NCBI GenBank assembly: GCA_945874355.1 | Contig: CAMCGB010000007.1 | Span: 1-64,000 of the forward strand | Reading direction: 5' to 3' | Length of the DNA: 64,000 nt | From: an uncultured Bacteroides sp. | GTDB lineage: Bacteria > Bacteroidota > Bacteroidia > Bacteroidales > UBA932 | Shown: positions 7,523 to 15,646 of the stretch, in pieces | Numbering within the stretch: the stretch's first letter is position 1 | Layout: every line of letters begins with the position of its first letter | Made by a program: the position numbers and the translations under genes | The notes under the pieces: model-generated | Told to the model about the DNA's origin: nothing | Seen by the model: only the letters and a program-made list of their open reading frames with translations | Databases searched by the model: none

Positions 7523-10237
7523 TTATATCTTCCAATTGATTCCTATAACGAATCCCGTTCCTTCCCTCCATCCTTCAATGTCCACAGTCTGCCCCGTACT
7601 GGGAATGTCCTGACGGAAGATGGTCCTGCTGTCGAGAATGTTCTTGAATCCGAAATTCAGGCTCCAGGCTTTTGCAAAAGACCATACGGCATTGAAATCA
7701 AGGCTGTGGAAAGGCATTTGGGTCACATCTCCCAGACCGGACAGACCTACGGAATGAATCCTGGGGCCCTGCAGGTTGTAAAGAAGTGCCAGAGACAGAC
7801 TGGTGCCGTTTTTGAACTGGGGAACATAGACAATATCTGCATTCACCAGATAGGGTGAAGCCCCCTGAAGCCCTCTTTCAGCATTGGTATAAACTCCTCC
7901 TTCAGGCAGTTTGACATTAGTATACATATATGTGGCATTGGCGCTGACGGTAAGGTCCTGTAGTATGTTCTTTCTGAACTCAGCCTCGATGCCGGCAGCA
8001 AGACCGTTCTCTGCATTTGAGAAAGAGTGCTCCGGGGCGCCGCCGGAATATCTCTGGATCCGCTCTATGGGCCTCTCCAGCCATTTGAAATACCCGGTAA
8101 CGGACAGAAGGTCGGTGGAGGAGTCACTGAGATATTCCCACCGCAGATCGAAATTATAGTTATAGGAGTTCTGAAGGGCAGCGTTACCCCTGAGCATCAC
8201 TCCTCCGTAACTCTCCTGATAAAGGAAGGGCGCCATTTCCACGAAAGAGGCCCTTGTGATAGTTCTGGAGGCAGAGAAGCGCAGGAACTGGCTGTCCTTG
8301 AGACGGTATTTGAGATTGAGGGCGAAGAAGGGGTCATAGGAATCCATAATCCTCGTGGTATTCTCCACGTCGTCATTATAGTCCACCCTGCAGCGTCCAG
8401 CCTCGAAACGCAGGCCCGCATTGATAAAGAAAGTGTCGTCGAAAGACTTGTCATACTCTGCGAAGAGGGCTCCCACAAGGTTCGAAGCGTCATATCTGTC
8501 GCGCAGGTTCTGCTTTCTCTGCATCGACACCCCTCCTTCCCTCTGGGCCTGAAATCCTATCAGGGACTCAATGTCCATCTCTATGTTCCGATCAAAAGAG
8601 GAAGTAAGAGAGCTGACATCGTACAGGAAGCGCGTAGTGCCGAAATAGCGGACCTTATCCTTGGCTGTAAGGCCGAAACGCAGCCGGGAACTGTCATCAA
8701 TACTGTATGCAGCCTTCAGGTCTGCCGTATATTCGTTCTCGCGCAGCTTTCCGAAGTATCTGTAGGTCTCCAGATTGTTCGTAAAGAAGTGCAACATGCC
8801 GTCAGAGCCGTACTGGAAGAGCATCTGTCTTCTGTCGGGCTCGTCACTGGAAGTCAGGGATGCCGATGCGCCCAAGTCCAGATTCCAGCGACCCGCTTCG
8901 TGCCTTCCTGTAAGCTGGAAGTTCGACAGCATATATCTGTGGTCGGTCTGACTCTCGCCGAAAAGATCCCTGTCTTCGTAGTCGGTACCTTCGTTGACCA
9001 TAAACGAGCGCGATGCATTTCTGGCGAAGAAGGCCGTGAAGGCCAGAAGGTCGGAAGTGCGAAGGGTCTGCACCATATTGAACAAAGCCGCAATGTCCTC
9101 ATTCTGAGCGTAATCGTCGTAGTTAAAATTACTCTTGCGCTTTCCTGATCCTTCATAGGTGTTAAGGTAAGCGTCACGTATGATTCTCTCGGAGGATCTT
9201 GAACTTACATTGGCAGTTATGCTGAGTTTCTGGTCTCTGATGCTGAAGGTCTTTCCCCATCCTGCCGTGAGGTTGAGATTCGGAAGGGCCGTACGGCCTT
9301 TGACCGTGAAAGGAGTCTTGGGGAAGATATTCTTAGAGGCATTGTACGAGGGGAAATCGGAGTATGGCAGCGTTTCAGCCTGACTGTCAAGATTATAGGA
9401 AGACAGCAGCGAGGGAGAAACCATAGAGTAGGAAGGAGAGAAAAGTGTTCCGAAAAGACCGCCTGTCCCTACCGAGAATGCCAGATAGTCGGCAGAAGAA
9501 GACTTGGTACCTATATCTATATGGGCTCCCGAGTAATCGGCGAAGCTTGACACCTCGTACACTTTGTTGACGGTCACATTCTGGATTGTGGTCGAAGGGA
9601 AGATGTCGAGCGGAATCAGCTTGTTGTCGGGATTGGGGGAGGCGATGGGAAGGGAGTTCAGGGTGGTGGTGCTATACCTGTCGCCAAGGCCTCTGACTAT
9701 GAGCTGCCCTGCGTCCGCAATCGATATGCCGCTGATTTTTGCTACACTCTCCCCTGCGTCGGACAGTCCCTTGAGGCTCATCTCCTTAGAGCCCAGGTTT
9801 TCTATCGCAAAACGGCTTGTAATCCTTTCTTTCTGAAGCGATTGCAAAGACTCCAGACTTTTGCGTCCCGTCACCTTGGAACTGGCCAGAAAGTTTGCGT
9901 CTTCGTCGAGTTTTACAGTAAGAAACCCATCTTGAAGCGATACTTCTCCGTTGTCATACGAAAGCAGGTCAAAAGCGCCGTCTGTAACTTTGAGAGAAAG
10001 ATTGACGGTAATGAAACCAATATAGGATATCTCGAGTTTATGCTCCCCGTTTGTTAGGCTCAGGGAGAAATCCCCATCCATAGAGGTAACCGTACCGCTG
10101 GTCGTACCGGCTTCCAGGATAGCGGCGCCGATAAGCGGTTGAGAATCTGTTTTGCTTATTACCAGCCCTTTGACTGCAGACTGGGCAAAAGAAGTAACGG
10201 ATAGCAAGAAGGCAATGACTGTTAGACTTAATTTCAC
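7523..10237 (-). CDS. TonB-dependent outer-membrane receptor
   Basis: 904 residues starting with GTG at 10235-10237; no in-frame ATG fits the signal peptide better (MKLSLTVIAFLLSVTSFAQS). Domains in order: a carboxypeptidase-like regulatory (beta-sandwich) domain at about 20-105 (VKGLVISKTDSQPLIGAAILE), a plug domain (GLGDRYSTTTLNSLPI and IPLDIFPSTTIQNVTVNKV, about 150-240), and a large beta-barrel ending in an aromatic-rich strand with terminal WKI. It is not a SusC-type protein: no SusD follows, and a beta-helix lipoprotein sits in that place. Substrate unknown; metal, siderophore or peptide are possible. The promoter box at 10260-10267 is divergent from the SusCD operon. Confidence 0.9.
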   Translation of the reverse strand: MKLSLTVIAFLLSVTSFAQSAVKGLVISKTDSQPLIGAAILEAGTTSGTVTSMDGDFSLSLTNGEHKLEISYIGFITVNLSLKVTDGAFDLLSYDNGEVSLQDGFLTVKLDEDANFLASSKVTGRKSLESLQSLQKERITSRFAIENLGSKEMSLKGLSDAGESVAKISGISIADAGQLIVRGLGDRYSTTTLNSLPIASPNPDNKLIPLDIFPSTTIQNVTVNKVYEVSSFADYSGAHIDIGTKSSSADYLAFSVGTGGLFGTLFSPSYSMVSPSLLSSYNLDSQAETLPYSDFPSYNASKNIFPKTPFTVKGRTALPNLNLTAGWGKTFSIRDQKLSITANVSSRSSERIIRDAYLNTYEGSGKRKSNFNYDDYAQNEDIAALFNMVQTLRTSDLLAFTAFFARNASRSFMVNEGTDYEDRDLFGESQTDHRYMLSNFQLTGRHEAGRWNLDLGASASLTSSDEPDRRQMLFQYGSDGMLHFFTNNLETYRYFGKLRENEYTADLKAAYSIDDSSRLRFGLTAKDKVRYFGTTRFLYDVSSLTSSFDRNIEMDIESLIGFQAQREGGVSMQRKQNLRDRYDASNLVGALFAEYDKSFDDTFFINAGLRFEAGRCRVDYNDDVENTTRIMDSYDPFFALNLKYRLKDSQFLRFSASRTITRASFVEMAPFLYQESYGGVMLRGNAALQNSYNYNFDLRWEYLSDSSTDLLSVTGYFKWLERPIERIQRYSGGAPEHSFSNAENGLAAGIEAEFRKNILQDLTVSANATYMYTNVKLPEGGVYTNAERGLQGASPYLVNADIVYVPQFKNGTSLSLALLYNLQGPRIHSVGLSGLGDVTQMPFHSLDFNAVWSFAKAWSLNFGFKNILDSRTIFRQDIPSTGQTVDIEGWREGTGFVIGINWKI

Positions 10238-10259
10238 GGTATTTCTTTTTTTTCGGCTG

Positions 10260-10267
10260 CAAAATTA
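10260..10267 (-). promoter_or_regulatory. -7 promoter box of the TonB receptor operon
   Basis: Read on the minus strand this is TAATTTTG, a perfect TAnnTTTG, 22 bases upstream of the GTG start at 10237. The region 10268-10386 between this and the divergent SusCD promoter shows no other clear motif. Confidence 0.6.
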
Positions 10268-10386
10268 AGTTCCTCTTGTTACCGGCATATTACGGCCAGA
10301 TTGTATTTTTGTTAACCTTGCATTCCAGCTCCAGCGGGGACTGCCATCACGCATGATTTACATATTACGTAATAAAGCGAATATAG

Positions 10387-10418
10387 TTTGCTTTATGTAA
10401 TTATTTGACTTACCTTTG
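10387..10418 (+). promoter_or_regulatory. Promoter of the double SusCD operon
   Basis: The -33 box TTTG at 10387-10390 and the -7 box TACCTTTG at 10411-10418 are separated by 20 bases, the textbook Bacteroidota sigma-ABfr arrangement. The leader to the ATG at 10498 is about 70 nucleotides. No ECF-sigma or hybrid two-component gene is nearby. Confidence 0.75.
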
Positions 10419-10497
10419 TCCCACAACACATGATTATTGACGCATATATTGGCATAATACTACCAATACCAATAATACTAACAAACCTTATTTCACA

Positions 10498-13400
10498 ATG
10501 ATGAAGTCCATCCAAACCTCTGTCATTGCGGTACTTTGCCTGTTACTTACGGGCTTTGCCGCAAGCGCACAGCAGAAGATTTCGGGAACCGTCATTGACT
10601 CCTATGGCGAAGCAGTCATTGGAGCAGGAGTGTTCCAGAAAGACACGAACAATGGAACCGTGACGGATGTTGACGGAAAATTCTCATTGACAGTACCGGG
10701 GGGGTCAACAGTTGTTGTCTCCTGCATCGGGTACAAGGACTATGAGTTCCGCATCGACTCCAAGAGCGTCTACGCCATCACTCTCCAGGAAGACACAGAA
10801 GCACTGGAAGCAGTCGAGGTCGTAGCCTACGGTACCCAGAAGAAAGTGACAGTAACAGGTGCCCTGTCAAGCGTCAAGAGCGAAGACATTCTGCGCACCC
10901 CTATCAGTTCTGTCAACAACGTCCTCGCCGGCCAGCTGTCCGGTGTTACCACAATCCAATATTCCGGAGAGCCCGGTTCCGATGCCGCTACGATTTTCGT
11001 CCGCGGTAAAGGTACCTGGTCAGATTCTTCACCTTTGATCCAGGTGGACGGTGTCGAGAGAAGTATGTCCGACATCAACCCTGAAGAAATCGAGAGCATT
11101 ACAGTCCTCAAGGACGCCTCCGCAACGGCAGTGTTCGGAGTACGAGGCGCCAACGGAGTTGTGCTCATCACCACTAAGCGCGGTGCTGAAGGAAAGGCCA
11201 AAATCTCTGTAAACACCTCATTCTCACTGGTTACTCCCACCGACCTTGTAAAGCAGGCCAATTCTTACGACTACGCGCTGTTCTACAACCAGATGAGGGC
11301 AAACGACGGCACCGAAGCCGTCTTCTCTGACGAGGTCATCCAGAAGTTCAAGGACCAGTCGGATCCCATCCGTTTCCCCAGCATCCAGTGGACGGACTAT
11401 ATGATGAAGAAGCTCACCACCCAGTCCAACCACAGCGTGAACATCTCCGGAGGTACCAAGAAAGTCAAGTACTTCGTCAGCGCCGGTTATATGAACCAGG
11501 GCGGTCTGTTCGAGGAGTTCGACTCACCCTACAACTTCGGCTACCAGTACGAGAGATTCAACTACCGTGGCAACCTGGACGTGAATGTAACCAACACCAC
11601 AAAGATTTCGTTCGACATCTCCGGTAACGTCAGCAACGCCGACAAGCCCAGAACCGGACAGGGTTCTACCGGTATGATCCGTAACATCTACTATGCTACT
11701 CCTTTCTCCAGCCCCGGACTTGTGGACGGCAAGTATGTTGCCACCACCACAGACTACTCCGACGGACTGACCCTTCCCTTCACCGGAATAAGCGGTATGG
11801 AGTACTACACTTTGGGAGGATTCATATCCACCAACATCAACAAGCTGCAGATGGACCTCGCCCTGAACCAGAACCTCAAGTTCATCACCGAAGGCCTTTC
11901 GTTAAAGATCAAGGGTTCATACAACAGCCAGTTCTCTGCTGTCCAGACCGGAACCGCTTCAAGAGCCACTTACTTCCCCGTTATTCAGGATGACGGCTCA
12001 ATGGCTTACCGCAAGAGCGGAGAGAACACCCCTGTAAGCTACTCTGAGAGCACGGGCAAGGCCAGGAACTGGTACTTCGAGACCTCGCTTAACTACTCCC
12101 GCACCTTCGGCGGCCACAGCGTGGGTGGACTGCTGCTCTACAACCAGAGCAAGGAATACTACCCCGGCACCTACTCAGATATCCCCAGAGGATATGTGGG
12201 ACTTGTGGGAAGAGCCACCTACGACTATAAGAAGAAGTATCTGGCCGAGTTCAACATCGGTTACAACGGAAGTGAGAACTTCCACCCTTCACGCCGCTTC
12301 GGCGTATTCCCCGCAGGTTCGCTCGGCTGGGTAGTGAGCGACGAGCCTTTCTTCCGTCCCATCAAGAGCGTCATCTCCTTCTTCAAGCTCAGGGCATCCT
12401 GGGGACTTGTCGGAAATGACAAGATCGGAGGAAGCCGCTTTATGTACACCGCCGACCCTTATACGGTCAACAACTCTTCACTTGCAACCAGAAACGGATA
12501 CGCCTACAACTTCGGTGTGGACAACTCCACCAACTTCATGGGTTCATACGCCAACTCACGCAACAACCCCAACGTTTCCTGGGAGAAAGCCTTCAAGCAG
12601 GACTACGGTTTCGACGCCAACTTCCTGAACGAGAAGCTCACCTTTACCTACGACTACTACAAGGAGCATCGTACCGACATCCTTCTGCAGGATATGACCG
12701 CTCCCGCACTCATCGGCTTCAAGGTGCCTTACGCCAACCTCGGTATTGTTGACAGCTGGGGATGGGAAGCATCGCTGAAGTGGAGAGACAGGATAGGCAA
12801 GAACTTTAACTACTGGGCTAACGTGAACCTTTCACACAACCAGAACCGCATCGTCGAGCGCAAGGAAGCTCCCTACTCCAACGAGTATCAGTACCAGAAG
12901 GGCAACCGTATCGGCGCAAGATACATGTACCAGTTCTTCCGTTACTACGACGCCGACACGCCCCGCCTCTACGAAGAGACTTTCGGAGAGCCTTTCCCCA
13001 AGCAGCTTGTTGACCTCAAGGACGGTGACGCCGTATTCGTAGACCTTGACCACAACGGCTACATAGACGGCAACGATATGACCCGTAAGCTCGGATACAC
13101 GGACGACCCTCAGTATGTTGTCGGCCTGAATACCGGATTCTCCTGGAAGAATGTCGAGTTCAACATGCAGTGGACCGGAGCCTGGGGAGTTAGCCGTATG
13201 ATCGGCGAAGCCTTCAGAATTCCTTTCGTTGCGAGAACCGACTACACCACTGGCGGTCTGCTCCAGTACCACGTAGATAATACCTGGGATCCCGAGAATC
13301 CTTCGCAGGACGCCAAGTACCCGAGAGCGACCTGGGCAAACGGAAAGACCAACAACTATATGGATTGCGCCCTTTATGAGCAGAACGCCAGCTACTTGAG

Positions 13401-13605
13401 ACTCAAGACCTTGATGATTGGATACAACTTCAAGGGCGGCTTCCTCAAGACTATGGGCATCAGCAACCTCCAGCTCGCATTCAGCGGTTACAACCTGCTG
13501 ACCCTTACCCCTTACATCTGGGGAGATCCCGAGACTGTCGCAAGTACGGAACCTACCTATCCTCTTCAGAGGACCTACACTTTCAGTCTGAAACTTAACT
13601 TCTAG
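10498..13605 (+). CDS. SusC/RagA-type TonB-dependent transporter (first pair)
   Basis: 1035 residues. The signal peptide ends around SAQQK. A carboxypeptidase-like regulatory domain (ISGTVIDSYGEAVIGAGVFQKDTNNGTVTDVDGKFSL) spans about 27-105. The SusC signature plug follows (RTPISSVNNVLAGQLSGVTT, VRGKGTWSDSSPLIQVDGVERSMSDINPEEIESITVLKDASATAVFGVRGANGVVLITTKRG broken over about 145-225), and then a long barrel to the terminal LKLNF. It imports an oligomeric nutrient across the outer membrane with its SusD partner, which starts four bases after its stop. The substrate cannot be read from the sequence. No glycoside hydrolase, sulfatase or peptidase is in the operon. The start could also be the second ATG at 10501. 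Confidence 0.96.
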   Translation: MMKSIQTSVIAVLCLLLTGFAASAQQKISGTVIDSYGEAVIGAGVFQKDTNNGTVTDVDGKFSLTVPGGSTVVVSCIGYKDYEFRIDSKSVYAITLQEDTEALEAVEVVAYGTQKKVTVTGALSSVKSEDILRTPISSVNNVLAGQLSGVTTIQYSGEPGSDAATIFVRGKGTWSDSSPLIQVDGVERSMSDINPEEIESITVLKDASATAVFGVRGANGVVLITTKRGAEGKAKISVNTSFSLVTPTDLVKQANSYDYALFYNQMRANDGTEAVFSDEVIQKFKDQSDPIRFPSIQWTDYMMKKLTTQSNHSVNISGGTKKVKYFVSAGYMNQGGLFEEFDSPYNFGYQYERFNYRGNLDVNVTNTTKISFDISGNVSNADKPRTGQGSTGMIRNIYYATPFSSPGLVDGKYVATTTDYSDGLTLPFTGISGMEYYTLGGFISTNINKLQMDLALNQNLKFITEGLSLKIKGSYNSQFSAVQTGTASRATYFPVIQDDGSMAYRKSGENTPVSYSESTGKARNWYFETSLNYSRTFGGHSVGGLLLYNQSKEYYPGTYSDIPRGYVGLVGRATYDYKKKYLAEFNIGYNGSENFHPSRRFGVFPAGSLGWVVSDEPFFRPIKSVISFFKLRASWGLVGNDKIGGSRFMYTADPYTVNNSSLATRNGYAYNFGVDNSTNFMGSYANSRNNPNVSWEKAFKQDYGFDANFLNEKLTFTYDYYKEHRTDILLQDMTAPALIGFKVPYANLGIVDSWGWEASLKWRDRIGKNFNYWANVNLSHNQNRIVERKEAPYSNEYQYQKGNRIGARYMYQFFRYYDADTPRLYEETFGEPFPKQLVDLKDGDAVFVDLDHNGYIDGNDMTRKLGYTDDPQYVVGLNTGFSWKNVEFNMQWTGAWGVSRMIGEAFRIPFVARTDYTTGGLLQYHVDNTWDPENPSQDAKYPRATWANGKTNNYMDCALYEQNASYLRLKTLMIGYNFKGGFLKTMGISNLQLAFSGYNLLTLTPYIWGDPETVASTEPTYPLQRTYTFSLKLNF

Positions 13606-13609
13606 AGCA

Positions 13610-15622
13610 ATGAAACTAAACATCAAAGCCATATTGGGAGCTGCCGTTAGCGTCATTATCATCGGCCTTGCTTCCTGTACCGACCCTCTGAAGTTCGGTA
13701 ACGACTTCCTTGAGAAGGCTCCGGGCGGCACGGTGACGGCTGATACAGTTTTCACCAATGCCGAGTACACAAGGCAGTTCCTTGCCGCCATCTACTCAAA
13801 GCAGTACTACGCACTGCCCACCAACTCCACCAACAATCCTCCGCAGTGCCGCAACTACTGGAAAGGTATGCCCGACGCCCTGTCTGACAACTTCCAGCTG
13901 TTCTTTATGAACACCATCGTCGGCAACAAATACTACTCCGGAGCTCTTACTTCCCAGATAGACAGCAAGAACAACGGTAATATCTACCCCTTCACCAACG
14001 AGTACATCTGGGAGAATGTGCGCAACTGCTACATCCTTCTGGAGAACATCGAAAGGGTTCCCGATATGGATCCCAAAGAGATGGAAAGGATGAAGGACGA
14101 GGCCAAGTGCCTGCTGGTCAGCACCTATTTCACCGCCTTCCGTTTCTACGGCGGACTGCCCATCATCCGCTCTTCCTTCTCAGGAAGCGAGAGCAGCTAC
14201 GACCTGCCCAGAGGCACCATCGAAGAGTGCACCAACTTCATGGTCGGCATTCTTGACGAAGTCATCAAGGCCGGCAACCTCGTATGGGGATATACCGGAG
14301 CCGAGGCAGCATCAGAGACCGGAAGATGGACTATCGCAGGTGCTATGGCCCTGAAGATCAAGATTCTCCAGCACGTGGCTTCGCCTCTGTTCAACGACGA
14401 TAAGCCTTACTACGACGGACACTATGAGGTCGAGAATCCCCTTTCAGTATGGTGGGGCGGCTACAACAGGAGCCACTGGGAGGACCTCAAGAAGGCCTGC
14501 GAGGAGTTCTTTACAAGGATGAAGAGCGAGGGAGTTTACCACCTCGTGGTTCCCGCAGGAAAGACCCAGGAAGACTACCGTTACGCATTCCGCTCCTCAT
14601 ATATGCTTCAGGGCAGCCCCGAAGTCATAATGGGAATCCGTGTAGCAAAGTCCGCCAACGGTAACGACTATGGATGGTACAACCTCAGGAACAACAACCG
14701 TTTCAGCTACTGCCCTACCCAGGAGTATGTTGAAATGTTCCCCTGGGCTGACGGTACTCCTTTCGACTGGGACAAGACAGCAGCCGCAGGCGAACTCGAC
14801 CATATGTTCGTAAAGGGAGACACAATCCCCGGCAACCAGATGCTCCAGAACAGGATTTACACCCGCGATCCGCGTCTGTATGAGACTGTTGGAGTGAACG
14901 GAGCCCTTCAGACCATAGACTGGAACAGCGGAAAAACCAGCGGCGCCAACTACGAGCTTTGGGTCGGAGGCACCACCGCAGGTAACGAGCCCATCAACCA
15001 GACCTCACACTACGGCACAGGCTACCGCTTTCTCAAATATTACGCAGGAGATGCTTTCAAAAAAAAATATCCCCAGTGGGTATGGCTCAGCCTGTCAGAG
15101 GTTTACCTGGCTTACGCCGAGGCTCTTTGCCAGCTCGGACAGAACACCGAGGCCATCAAGTACATCGATGACGTAAGAGCAAGAGTAGGTCTTGGCGGAC
15201 TTACCGAGTGCAACCCCGACAAGAAACTCAAGACCGACAAGGACGCCCTGCTCGAGGAAATCCTCAGGGAGAGAGCCTGCGAATTCGCATTCAACGACTC
15301 GCGCTACTTCGATATGATACGCTACAAGAGGGCAGACCTTTTCGAGCGTCCTCTGCACCGCCTTCTCATCTACCGTCTCGTCAAGAATGCTGACGGAAAG
15401 TGGGAGAGAAGCCAGACCCAGTGGTACAAGACCCGTACTAACGCCGTTGAGGGTACTCCCGAGTACTACGAGCCTTCACACTTCGACTACGAGAAGCAGG
15501 TAATCACCGTGGGAAGCCGCTACTGGTGGACAAACGGATTCGACCCGAAGTGGTATCTGCAGCCGTTCCCCATCACAGAGATCAACAAGCAGTACGGCCT
15601 CACCCAGAACGCCGGATGGTAG
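13610..15622 (+). CDS. SusD/RagB-type surface binding lipoprotein (first pair)
   Basis: 670 residues, long for the family (usual about 500-650). The lipoprotein signal MKLNIKAILGAAVSVIIIGLASC puts the lipidated Cys at 23. TPR-like helices typical of SusD are visible (WENVRNCYILLENIE, AKCLLVSTYFTAFRFYGGLPII). The C-terminal hallmark is YLAYAEALCQLGQNTEAIKYIDDVRARVGL with ILRERACEFAFNDSRYFDMIRYKRAD, and the protein ends ITEINKQYGLTQNAGW. It binds the substrate at the cell surface as the lid of the SusC channel encoded immediately upstream. Confidence 0.96.
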   Translation: MKLNIKAILGAAVSVIIIGLASCTDPLKFGNDFLEKAPGGTVTADTVFTNAEYTRQFLAAIYSKQYYALPTNSTNNPPQCRNYWKGMPDALSDNFQLFFMNTIVGNKYYSGALTSQIDSKNNGNIYPFTNEYIWENVRNCYILLENIERVPDMDPKEMERMKDEAKCLLVSTYFTAFRFYGGLPIIRSSFSGSESSYDLPRGTIEECTNFMVGILDEVIKAGNLVWGYTGAEAASETGRWTIAGAMALKIKILQHVASPLFNDDKPYYDGHYEVENPLSVWWGGYNRSHWEDLKKACEEFFTRMKSEGVYHLVVPAGKTQEDYRYAFRSSYMLQGSPEVIMGIRVAKSANGNDYGWYNLRNNNRFSYCPTQEYVEMFPWADGTPFDWDKTAAAGELDHMFVKGDTIPGNQMLQNRIYTRDPRLYETVGVNGALQTIDWNSGKTSGANYELWVGGTTAGNEPINQTSHYGTGYRFLKYYAGDAFKKKYPQWVWLSLSEVYLAYAEALCQLGQNTEAIKYIDDVRARVGLGGLTECNPDKKLKTDKDALLEEILRERACEFAFNDSRYFDMIRYKRADLFERPLHRLLIYRLVKNADGKWERSQTQWYKTRTNAVEGTPEYYEPSHFDYEKQVITVGSRYWWTNGFDPKWYLQPFPITEINKQYGLTQNAGW

Positions 15623-15646
15623 TCTTATCTTTAAATTATTGATTGT

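Noticed and set aside
8027..9148. 373-codon plus-strand frame inside the TonB receptor
   Set aside because: Antisense shadow of a strongly supported receptor gene; no signal peptide, motif or promoter.
12832..13791. 319-codon minus-strand frame across the SusC/SusD junction
   Set aside because: Antisense shadow produced by GC-rich codon use; spans two real genes.
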